A DNA stretch of 64,000 nucleotides from Limiplasma sp034927815 (GTDB lineage: Bacteria; Bacillota; Clostridia; Christensenellales; Aristaeellaceae). Below, piece after piece: positions 8,298-16,104 of this stretch; position 1 is the first letter of the stretch, and each line of letters opens with the position of its first letter. Below the pieces are notes generated by a model, which was not told the DNA's origin, did not search any database, and saw only the letters and a program-made list of their open reading frames with translations. A program made the translations under genes and the position numbers. Location of the stretch: assembly GCA_034927815.1 (NCBI GenBank), contig JAYFPK010000006.1, forward strand, positions 62,001 to 126,000, read 5' to 3'.

Positions 8298-10082
8298 ATG
8301 AAACGAGCTTTGTCTTTGGGAATGGCCCTGGTCTTGTTGATGCTGGCACTGGGGGCGGCCTTGCCCGCATGGGGCGAGGAGGAGCCCGTACAGACCGAAA
8401 GTTACCAGCCTTTGCAATATGGCGACCAGGGCGAGGATGTATCCAGAATTCAGCAGCGGCTGACCGACCTGGGCTATTATTCCGGCAAGGTCAGCGGCAA
8501 CTTTTTGGATGGAACCCGGGCGGCGGTGATGCGGTTCCAAAAGGATTATGGCCTCAAGGAAACCGGCATCGCCGACGGGCAGACCGAGGCGCTGCTCATG
8601 AGCGCCGAGTACCGCGCCCTGAGCATGGGCAGCGAAGGGGAGGACGTGAAGCGCCTCCAGGAGCACCTGGCGGATTTGGGGTACTATAAGGCCAAGCTGT
8701 CGGGCCGGTACCTGGAGGCCACCACCGGCGCGGTAAAGGTGTTTCAGGAGCGCAACGGCCTGACGGCCACCGGCGAGGCGGATGTGCAGACCCAGCAGCT
8801 GCTTTTCAGCGGCAAGGCCGTCTCCAAGGACGGCCCCGCCACCACCCAGCCCCCGGACCCGGATATGGACGTGGGGGACATCAACGACGTGGTGATGGTG
8901 GAGGACGGGGCGGATAACCAGGGGCAGCTCAAGGACATCGATTACAGCAAAAAGCTGACCCGGGGTGCCAAGGGCCAAAACGTAAAGCAGGTGCAGCAAA
9001 AGCTGACGGAGCTGGGCTATTTTGACGGCCCCATCAGCGGCAATTATATGACCCAGACCATGGACGCCGTGAAGAAGTTCCAGGTGAACAACGGCATCAA
9101 GGCCGACGGCATCACCGGGGAGGAAACCTGGAACCTGCTGTTTAACGATCCCGAGGTGCTGGACGTTTCCGCCACCCCCAGGCCCACGCCGGTACCCACC
9201 CCCGTGCCCTACGCCATTACCGTGGACGTGCGCAACCAGGTGGTGCTGGTGAATGGCCGGGACGAGGCCGGGGAATACACCGTGCCTGTGAAGCGGATGA
9301 TCTGCTCCACGGGGATGAAGGCCACCCCCAGCGATGTGGGGGATTGGGTGCTGGATGGCCGCAAGGCCCGCTGGTGCTATTTCCCCGCCTGGGGCAGCCA
9401 CGCCCAGTATTGGACCCGGATCAATCCCTACATTGCCTTTCACTCGGTGATCTACCGGGCGGTGGACACCATGGCCTTAAGCGTGAAATCCTATAACATG
9501 CTGGGATCCAGAGCCTCCCACGGCTGTATCCGCCTGCTGGTGAACGACGCCAAGTGGATTTACGACAATGTGGGGGAGGGGGTCGTGGTGACGATCCGGG
9601 AGGACCTGCCGGAGGATCAGGAGCTCACCAAGGCCCTCCAGCCCCCGCCCTTGAACCGCACGTACATGCGCCCCTCCAATACCCCGGAGCCCACGGCGGA
9701 ACCCAATTACTCCGCCAGCGCCGCCCCGCCCCAGCCCTTCCGTACCCTGAAAAAGGGCAAGAGCGGGGAGGACGTGTACTGGCTCCAGCGCAAGCTCCAG
9801 GATTTGGGGTATTACACGGGCACGGCCACAGGCAGCTATTACAATGGCACCCACAAGGCCGTGAAGGCCTTCCAGAAGGATCACGGCATCAACGCGGACG
9901 GCATCGCGGGAGAGCAGACCCTGAACGCCCTCTACGCCGACGTGCTGAATACGCCCCTGCCCGAGGGATCGGACATTCCGGCGGAGTCCCTGGCGCCCAG
10001 CCGCAGCCCCGAACCCACCTGGACGCTGCAGCCGTCCAAGAGCCCCGAGCCAAGCGTCACCCCCGTCCCCACCCAAGGGTGA
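8298..10082 (+). CDS. Secreted L,D-transpeptidase with four peptidoglycan-binding domains
   Basis: After a signal peptide (residues 1-26, AWG-E) come three PG_binding_1 domains at about 41-100, 111-170 and 222-282, a Pro/Thr linker at 293-304, a YkuD catalytic domain at about 305-434, and a fourth PG_binding_1 domain at 487-545. The catalytic motif is SRASHGCIRL with H408 and nucleophile C410. L,D-transpeptidases make 3-3 peptide cross-links or attach proteins to the wall, and are insensitive to most penicillins. The C-terminal 45 residues are a Pro/Ser/Thr/Glu-rich tail without a sorting motif. Four binding modules are more than usual, suggesting tight wall association. A bidirectional terminator follows. 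Confidence 0.93.
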   Translation: MKRALSLGMALVLLMLALGAALPAWGEEEPVQTESYQPLQYGDQGEDVSRIQQRLTDLGYYSGKVSGNFLDGTRAAVMRFQKDYGLKETGIADGQTEALLMSAEYRALSMGSEGEDVKRLQEHLADLGYYKAKLSGRYLEATTGAVKVFQERNGLTATGEADVQTQQLLFSGKAVSKDGPATTQPPDPDMDVGDINDVVMVEDGADNQGQLKDIDYSKKLTRGAKGQNVKQVQQKLTELGYFDGPISGNYMTQTMDAVKKFQVNNGIKADGITGEETWNLLFNDPEVLDVSATPRPTPVPTPVPYAITVDVRNQVVLVNGRDEAGEYTVPVKRMICSTGMKATPSDVGDWVLDGRKARWCYFPAWGSHAQYWTRINPYIAFHSVIYRAVDTMALSVKSYNMLGSRASHGCIRLLVNDAKWIYDNVGEGVVVTIREDLPEDQELTKALQPPPLNRTYMRPSNTPEPTAEPNYSASAAPPQPFRTLKKGKSGEDVYWLQRKLQDLGYYTGTATGSYYNGTHKAVKAFQKDHGINADGIAGEQTLNALYADVLNTPLPEGSDIPAESLAPSRSPEPTWTLQPSKSPEPSVTPVPTQG

Positions 10083-10135
10083 GGGGACAGGTTCCAGCCC
10101 CGGGCCGGTAGCAAACCATGACTTGTCAAAGGTAC

Positions 10136-10172
10136 CAAAAGGTCAATGCACAATGGCTGCATTGACCTTTTG
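10136..10172. terminator. Bidirectional intrinsic terminator between convergent genes
   Basis: A perfect 15 bp inverted repeat (10136-10150 with 10158-10172) with a 7-base loop ends in TTTTG on both strands. It lies between the L,D-transpeptidase gene and the convergent response regulator gene. Confidence 0.8.
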
Positions 10173-10348
10173 CGATCCAAGGGAAATGGGGAGCCGCTTC
10201 CCGTATATGCCGCCAGGGACCTCCCCTGGCGGGAGTGCGGCGGCCCGCGCTCCGGGGGATTGGGGCTTTCGGGGTTGCGTTTTGGGGGTGCGTCCTTGCC
10301 GGGGCCTTGGGGGAGAGCCGGGGCAAGCCCCAAGCCCTTTCAGCGCCG

Positions 10349-11098
10349 TTACCCCTTCAACCCGCCCCGGTATTCCATGGGGCTTACGCCCGTGAGCTTT
10401 TTGAAGTTCTTGCTGAAATGCGCCACATCCCCGTATCCCACCGCCTCGGCGATCTCGTGTACCTTCAGGGCGGGGTCCAGGAGCAGTTCCTTGGCCTTGT
10501 CAATGCGCAGGCCGTTGAGGATGTCAAAAAAGCTTTGGCCCAGGTGGCCGTTGATGAGCTTGCTCAAATGCCATTGGCTCACATACACGTTCTCGGCCAC
10601 GTCCCCCAGGCTGATGTGCTCGGCATAATGCTGCTTGATGAATTGCAGAGCGGCCCGGGCCACAAAGTTGCCCGCCTCGCTTTGGGTCGCGCTGTCGGGC
10701 TCCTCCTGGGCCTCCGCAGAGGTTTCTTGCAAAGCCTGGGTCATATGGGCAAAGGCTTCCTTCAAATCCTCCATTTTGCTGGGCTTGAGCAAATAGCGGC
10801 AGACCCCCAGGCGGATGGCCTGCTGGGCATAGTCGAAATCCCGGAAGGCGGTGAGCACCGCCACCTGGAGGTGGGGGAACTCACTTTGCAGCGCGGCGAT
10901 CATGTGCAGGCCGTCCATGTTGGGCATGCGGATATCCGTCAGCACGATCTGGGGCCGGACATTGCGGATCAGCCGCAGCCCTTCCATGCCGTCCGTGGCG
11001 GTGCCCACCACCTGGCAATCGAATTCCTTCCAGGGGAAAACCTTCATCAGCCCTTGCAGAATGATTTCCTCATCGTCCACCAGCACCACGCGAAACAT
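10349..11098 (-). CDS. Response regulator with AraC-type DNA-binding domain (YesN-like)
   Basis: The 249-residue protein has an N-terminal receiver domain (acidic pair D8/D9, phosphoacceptor D55 in VLTDIRMPNMDG, switch Thr near 91 and Lys near 108) and a C-terminal AraC/XylS double helix-turn-helix from about residue 150, ending KKLTGVSPMEYR. YesN-type regulators activate carbohydrate uptake and degradation genes when phosphorylated by YesM-type kinases. The start is at 11098-11096, after GGAGGG. It is the last gene of a minus-strand operon that begins with the kinase at 14157, with a binding protein gene between them. Confidence 0.93.
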   Translation of the reverse strand: MFRVVLVDDEEIILQGLMKVFPWKEFDCQVVGTATDGMEGLRLIRNVRPQIVLTDIRMPNMDGLHMIAALQSEFPHLQVAVLTAFRDFDYAQQAIRLGVCRYLLKPSKMEDLKEAFAHMTQALQETSAEAQEEPDSATQSEAGNFVARAALQFIKQHYAEHISLGDVAENVYVSQWHLSKLINGHLGQSFFDILNGLRIDKAKELLLDPALKVHEIAEAVGYGDVAHFSKNFKKLTGVSPMEYRGGLKG

Positions 11099-11148
11099 GT
11101 TCAGGCCCTCCTTCATGCATCTTTTGTATGGGCTATGCCCGGGGCTTT

Positions 11149-12363
11149 TTATTTGCGTGTGGAGGCGCCAAAGGGGTCCAGGGCCATGACCTCCTCCCAC
11201 AGGGCGGCGGCGTCCATGCTGCCGTCGGCCACGCTGGGAATGCACGCGAACCAATGGGCCCGGGCAGCCGGGTCCATGGCGTCCTGAAGCGGGGGGTTCA
11301 TGTTCCGGGAATCGGCGGTCATGGCGAGGCAGCTTTCCAGAAGCTTGCCAGAGAAGGTGTAACCGCCCAGGGCGGCGGCATTCTCCCCGGTGGTAAGGAA
11401 GGCCAGCAGATCCACCGCCGCGTCCCGCTTTGTTTCATCCTCCCAGGCCGCGCGGCTCAAATAGAAGCCCATGGAAACGCCCCCCACGAAAGCGGCGGGG
11501 TCGGATTGAGGCGCATAGGCGGGGAAGGGGAGCACGATGACGGTATCCATCCTTTCGGGGGACATGCCGTTGGCGAACCAGCTTCCTTCCAGCTGCATGG
11601 CGGCGGATTTGTCCAAAAAGAGCTGACTCACCTGGGCGTTGGTGGTGGCGTTGACGTCCGTGGGGAAAGCCCCCAGTTCCTCCAGCCTGCGGATCAGGTT
11701 CATGCCCTGCACCCAGCTTTCCGGCACGGCTTCGCCCTTTTGGGGTCTTGCCAGATACTCCTCCTTGGTGCTGGAGGACAGGATGCAGTACTCCGCGATA
11801 TAGTGGGGTACGTCGCTCAGGCTCAGGGCAATGGGGGTGATCCCCAGCTTGCGGAACTCCAGGATGGCGGTTTCCAGCTCCTCCCAGGTGGTGGGCAGCT
11901 CGATTCCATGGCGTTCAAACAGGTCCACATTGCAGAAAAGCGCCTCCCAGAAGGAGCGGATGGGGATGGCGTATACCCCGCCGTCCTCCTCCGCCACGGC
12001 GGCGTTTTCCACCAGATGCAACCCGGGATAGGCGGCGTTGATCTCATGGATGGGCACCACCTTGCGCAGAATCAAAGCGCTGTCCGAGGTTTTGGCGAAG
12101 AAGAAGAGCACATCCGCCTCGTTTCCGGCGGCGAAATCGTTGAGCACGCCGGTTTTCCAGGCCTCGTCCGAGGTGGCGGAGGTATCCTCCACCAGGTTGC
12201 CCGTGCTCTCCTGCCATTGCTTCAGCAAGCCCAAATAGGTGTCCGCCGCCGCATCGGACCCGGCAAAGGTGCTGGTGATTTTTAGGGTCACGCCCTGGGC
12301 CGCGCCGGGAAAGAGGCCCAGCATCAGGCACAGGGCCAGCCCGGCGGCAATGGCTTTTTTCAT
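11149..12363 (-). CDS. Extracellular solute-binding protein, family 1 (sugar type)
   Basis: The 404-residue product has a signal peptide (about residues 1-23, cleavage near AQG) and then a family 1 binding-protein fold typical of CUT1 sugar importers, with DVLFFFAKTSDS and TWEELETAILEFRKLG segments. There is no lipobox. It lies between the sensor kinase and the response regulator on the same strand, with gaps of 75 and 50 bases, and no permease or ATPase gene is nearby. That position suggests either a sensing partner that presents a sugar to the kinase or a binding component for a transporter encoded elsewhere. The ATG at 12363 has an AAAGGCGG site. Confidence 0.88.
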   Translation of the reverse strand: MKKAIAAGLALCLMLGLFPGAAQGVTLKITSTFAGSDAAADTYLGLLKQWQESTGNLVEDTSATSDEAWKTGVLNDFAAGNEADVLFFFAKTSDSALILRKVVPIHEINAAYPGLHLVENAAVAEEDGGVYAIPIRSFWEALFCNVDLFERHGIELPTTWEELETAILEFRKLGITPIALSLSDVPHYIAEYCILSSSTKEEYLARPQKGEAVPESWVQGMNLIRRLEELGAFPTDVNATTNAQVSQLFLDKSAAMQLEGSWFANGMSPERMDTVIVLPFPAYAPQSDPAAFVGGVSMGFYLSRAAWEDETKRDAAVDLLAFLTTGENAAALGGYTFSGKLLESCLAMTADSRNMNPPLQDAMDPAARAHWFACIPSVADGSMDAAALWEEVMALDPFGASTRK

Positions 12364-12438
12364 GGAAAATCCCGCCTTTCGCAATGGAGTGGGGGAGCCT
12401 TGGAACTCCCGGACTTACAAAAAAGGGGACGCGGCCCT

Positions 12439-14157
12439 CTAGGAGGACGCCTCCCGGTTCTGAACGGATACTTCCTGGGGAATGCGCAGCGTGGCGACGG
12501 TTTCCCCGTGGGCGTCGGAGCCGATGGTCAAAGAGGCGTGCTCCCCGTAGAGCAGGTGGAGCCGCCGGGCGACGTTGCGGATGCCCAGGTGCTCCCGGTG
12601 GTCGGAGTCCTCCGCCAGCAGCTTGGAAATCCTCTGGCGGTCCTCAGGGCTGAGCTTCTTGCCGTTGTTCACCACTTCGATCACCAGAAAGTCCGCCTGG
12701 ATGAAGATGTTCAGCAGAATCCGCCCGCCGCCCGCGGGCTCGATGCCGTGGGAGATGGCGTTTTCCACCAACGTCTGGATCACCAGCCGGGGAATCAGGC
12801 GCTCCTCCAGGCCCTCCTGGATGGTTTGGAATACCGAGAGCCGGTCCCCGAAGCGAAGCCCCACAAAGTAGAAGTAAGCCTCCGCGATTTTCAGCTCCTC
12901 CTTCAGGGGCACCAAATGCTGCTCTCCCCGGTCCATGCTGGCGTTGAGCAACAGGCTCAGGGCCTCCACCATGGCGGTCACCGTCTCGCTCTCCTCCATG
13001 CGGGCCTGCCAGTTGATGGTCTCCAGGGCGTTGTTGAGGAAATGGGGATTGATGCGGCTTTGCATGGCCTGGATCCGGGCGTCCCGCAAGGCGATTTCCT
13101 CCTTGTAAGACTTGTCCACCAGGGTTTTGAGCTGCAAGCTCATGTTGGAGAAGGCGTTGCCCAGGCGGCCCAGCTCGTCGGGGCCCCGGATGGGCACGGT
13201 GATGCCCAATTCCCCGTTTTGGATGCGGGTGGAGGCCTTGGACAAAATGGCCAGGGGCCGGACGATGCGCCGGTTTACAAAGTATAGGATGGGGATGCAC
13301 AGGGGCACCACCAGCAGGAGCATCCATACCATCAGGGCCCGGAACTCCCCCATCTCCCGGTACACGGCCCGCTTGTCCGCCTGGACCTGAAAGTGGAACC
13401 GGTAATCCCGGCTGCGGGCGGATTGGGTGTACAGGAGCAAATCCGCCTCCTCGCTCAGGCCGTCGGGCCGGTCCAGGTAGGAGAGGTCCCCGGATTGATA
13501 GCTGTCCAGGGAAAGGCAATAGGCCGCGTTGAACTGGCTGCACCACTGCTGGATGGGGCCAAAGAGCTGGCGCTCGTTCAAGCCCAACAGCAGCATCCCG
13601 TACAGCTCCAAACGGCTGTTGTACAGGTTGCGCACCAGATAGGTACGGCCATCCTGGGCGTAAAAGGCGCAGCGGGTATCCAGGGTTTCGCTGAGCTTCA
13701 CCATGGAATCCTGAACATTGAGGATGAAATGGGTGGCCTCCGCATAATCGTCGGCAGTATAGAAGATGTTGGAAGGATCCGCCGTGCGGAAGAAAAGCGC
13801 GAAATCGCACAGGGTTTCCCGGCCGTATTTGCGCTCCAAATAGCTGCGGCAAAGGCGGAAATAAGTCTCCAGCGTGATTTTTCCGTTTTCATAACCGCTG
13901 ACGGCGGAGGCCAGATCCCCATCGTAGACCACGCTCTTGGCCAGGGAGACCATCTTGTCCATGTTCTCCAGGGTGCGCACCTGGGCCTGCTGGGCCCCGG
14001 CGGTGAGAAAGGCCTCGGTCTTTTCCTGCATGGCCCCGAAAAACCGCAGGCCGATGAAGGTGCCCAAAAGCGCGGTGGGAACAAGCCAGCACACCAGCAC
14101 GATGGCAAGCAAGGACGCCCGCAGGGAAATGAACTTTTGGAAGAAGCCTTTCGTCAA
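12439..14157 (-). CDS. Sensor histidine kinase, YesM/LytS type (His_kinase family)
   Basis: The 572-residue protein has a first transmembrane helix at about 14-38, a large extracytoplasmic sensing domain of some 235 residues, a second helix at 275-295, a HAMP domain to about 345, a His_kinase domain with the phosphorylated H372 in INPHFLNNALETI, and a HATPase_c domain with the N box VENAISHGIEP. Kinases of this type pair with AraC-type regulators, as the one two genes downstream. The start is a TTG at 14157 with GGGGAGG upstream, and an extended -10 lies at 14193-14198. The sensed ligand is unknown; a sugar is likely given the binding protein in the operon. Confidence 0.92.
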   Translation of the reverse strand: MTKGFFQKFISLRASLLAIVLVCWLVPTALLGTFIGLRFFGAMQEKTEAFLTAGAQQAQVRTLENMDKMVSLAKSVVYDGDLASAVSGYENGKITLETYFRLCRSYLERKYGRETLCDFALFFRTADPSNIFYTADDYAEATHFILNVQDSMVKLSETLDTRCAFYAQDGRTYLVRNLYNSRLELYGMLLLGLNERQLFGPIQQWCSQFNAAYCLSLDSYQSGDLSYLDRPDGLSEEADLLLYTQSARSRDYRFHFQVQADKRAVYREMGEFRALMVWMLLLVVPLCIPILYFVNRRIVRPLAILSKASTRIQNGELGITVPIRGPDELGRLGNAFSNMSLQLKTLVDKSYKEEIALRDARIQAMQSRINPHFLNNALETINWQARMEESETVTAMVEALSLLLNASMDRGEQHLVPLKEELKIAEAYFYFVGLRFGDRLSVFQTIQEGLEERLIPRLVIQTLVENAISHGIEPAGGGRILLNIFIQADFLVIEVVNNGKKLSPEDRQRISKLLAEDSDHREHLGIRNVARRLHLLYGEHASLTIGSDAHGETVATLRIPQEVSVQNREASS

Positions 14158-14192
14158 GACGCACCTCCCCGGGGGTGAGGTTGAACAGATTG

Positions 14193-14198
14193 ATTATA
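14193..14198 (-). promoter_or_regulatory. Extended -10 element of the kinase operon
   Basis: On the minus strand TATAAT is preceded by TGG, about 36 bases upstream of the TTG start at 14157. No clear -35 is seen. Confidence 0.55.
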
Positions 14199-14608
14199 CC
14201 ATAGATTTTGAGCGCTATGGAGGAAAGAAGAAAAAGGGGTTTCTGGCAGTTCCAGGGCGGGTGCTTTCTTTGGGACGGGGAGACGGGAACGGCAGGGGAC
14301 AAAAGGATGCTTTGCCTTTGCCGGGGCAGGATCGGGTTTGCAAAGGGCCCGGGAGGGAATTGGCAATCTCCCCCCCCAGGGCTCCTTGCGGTTCCCCTTC
14401 CTTCCGGGACGGCCAGAGGCTATCCGGCCCTTTGGCCGCCGCGGGTTTGTTTGTTCGCATCATCCGCTGCCGCCTGCACCGCCGGTAAAGCTTCCCACTT
14501 CGGGCCGCTTTGGGCTTCGCCCAAGGGTTCATCAGGCGCGCTTCCCTGCGCCGCCCCGGAATCCCCTGCGGGCAAGAAAGCAGCGTTCATAGAGGGAGCC
14601 GCAGCATA
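14199..14608. other. Intergenic stretch with no recognised gene
   Basis: This GC-rich region between two minus-strand transcription units contains only short overlapping frames with neither a good ribosome site nor recognisable product. I see nothing in it beyond the kinase promoter on its left side and a hairpin on its right. Confidence 0.5.
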
Positions 14609-14634
14609 GCAAAGGGAATCCTCTTTCCCTTCGC
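14609..14634 (-). terminator. Hairpin at the end of the phosphomutase gene
   Basis: Ten-base arms (14609-14618 and 14625-14634, one mismatch) directly follow the stop codon on the minus strand. No long T run follows. Confidence 0.45.
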
Positions 14635-16049
14635 TACATCTTCAATCCCAGGAAGTCTGCCATGACGGCGGAGATGGCTTGGGCTTCCCGTTGGGTGGGC
14701 ATTTCGCAGAAGACCCGGAGCAAAGGTTCGGTGCCGCTGAAGCGGGCGATGATCCAGCCGTTTTCAAAGAGCACCTTGCACCCGTCCATGTAGTTGACCC
14801 CCTGGACGGGAACGGGGAACTGGGGAAGCTTTTTGTCCACCAGCAGAAGCTTTTGCAAGCTTTCCTTCATGTCCCCGTCAAAGGGCCAATCGTATTCGGC
14901 CATATAGGTTTCCCCGAACTCCCGGTAGAGGCTTTGGGTGAGCTCGCTGAGCTTGCGGCCCGTCACGGAGAGCATTTCCACCAACAGGGTGGCGGCGTAG
15001 ATGCCGTCCTTGCCGTTGATGTGGCCCCGCACGGTGAGCCCGCCGGAGCTTTCCCCGCCGATGATGGCGTTGTACTTTTGCATGGCCGCGGAGATATGCT
15101 TGAACCCCACAGGCACCTCATAGCATTTTTCTCCAAAGGCGGCGGCAATGCGGTCCAGCATGTGGGTGGTGGCCAGGTTGCGCACGGCGGGGCCGTGCCA
15201 GTTCTTGTATTTGAGCAAGTAGTAGTACAGCAGCGACAGAATTTCGTTGGGATGGATGAAGCGGCCCTTGTCGTCGATGATGCCCAGGCGGTCCGCGTCG
15301 CCGTCGGTGGCGATGCCAATGTCCGCGCGATGCTCCAGCACGTTGCCCTGGAGGGCTCCCAAGGTCTCCACGTTGGGAGCGGGTAGGCGGCCCCCAAAGA
15401 GGGTGTCGTGGCGCTCGTGGATCACGGTGACGTCGCAGCGGGCGGTGAGCAAAATGGTTTGCAGCGAGGTGCGGCTGACCCCGTACATGGGGTCCAGGAT
15501 GATTTGCAGATTGCGGCTGCGGATGGCGTCCATATTCACGCCGCGAATGATGGCGTCCAAATATTGATTCTGGGGGTTGATCTCCTCCACCAGCCCCGCC
15601 AGGATGGCCTGGGCGTAGGGGATGGCCTTGATCTCGGCGGTTTGGACCTGGTTGGCGGCGGCGCCCAGCTCATTGGTGATATCCTCCGCCGCGTCCCGCC
15701 CTCCCTTGGTGAAGAGCTTGATGCCGTTATAAAGCGCCGGGTTGTGGCTGGCGGTGACGGCAATGCCGTAGGGCAGGCCATAGGACTGTACCGTGAACAT
15801 GATCAACGGGGTGGGAGCCTCCCGGTTGATAAGCAGCACGTGGATGTTTTCCCCGGCCATGACCTCGGCGGCCCACTCGGCGGCCTGACGGCTGAGAAAA
15901 CGCCGGTCGTAGCCGATGCAAAGGCTCCTGTCCGCCACATCCTCGGCTTGCATGCGCCGGGCCAGGGCCAGCATGAGCTTTTGCAGATTTTCCTTGGTAA
16001 AGTCCTCTCCAATGATGGCGCGCCAGCCACCGGTTCCAAATGAAATCAT
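14634..16049 (-). CDS. Phosphoglucomutase/phosphomannomutase family hexose phosphate mutase
   Basis: The 471-residue protein contains the four signature loops of alpha-D-phosphohexomutases: the catalytic phosphoserine loop TASHNP (S101), the metal loop DGDADR at 249-254, the sugar loop GESSGG at 332-337 and a C-terminal phosphate loop FSGTEPLLRVF. It moves phosphate between the 1 and 6 positions of a hexose. The start at 16049 has AAGGAAGG upstream. It lies 55 bases downstream of the GH94 phosphorylase gene on the same strand, so its likely duty is to convert the sugar 1-phosphate made by that enzyme. Whether it prefers glucose or N-acetylglucosamine phosphate cannot be read from sequence. 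Confidence 0.9.
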   Translation of the reverse strand: MISFGTGGWRAIIGEDFTKENLQKLMLALARRMQAEDVADRSLCIGYDRRFLSRQAAEWAAEVMAGENIHVLLINREAPTPLIMFTVQSYGLPYGIAVTASHNPALYNGIKLFTKGGRDAAEDITNELGAAANQVQTAEIKAIPYAQAILAGLVEEINPQNQYLDAIIRGVNMDAIRSRNLQIILDPMYGVSRTSLQTILLTARCDVTVIHERHDTLFGGRLPAPNVETLGALQGNVLEHRADIGIATDGDADRLGIIDDKGRFIHPNEILSLLYYYLLKYKNWHGPAVRNLATTHMLDRIAAAFGEKCYEVPVGFKHISAAMQKYNAIIGGESSGGLTVRGHINGKDGIYAATLLVEMLSVTGRKLSELTQSLYREFGETYMAEYDWPFDGDMKESLQKLLLVDKKLPQFPVPVQGVNYMDGCKVLFENGWIIARFSGTEPLLRVFCEMPTQREAQAISAVMADFLGLKM

Positions 16050-16104
16050 GCGCTTGCCTTCCTTCCTCGCCCGGGGAGCCGGACGAATGTCAGAAAATGG
16101 GCTT

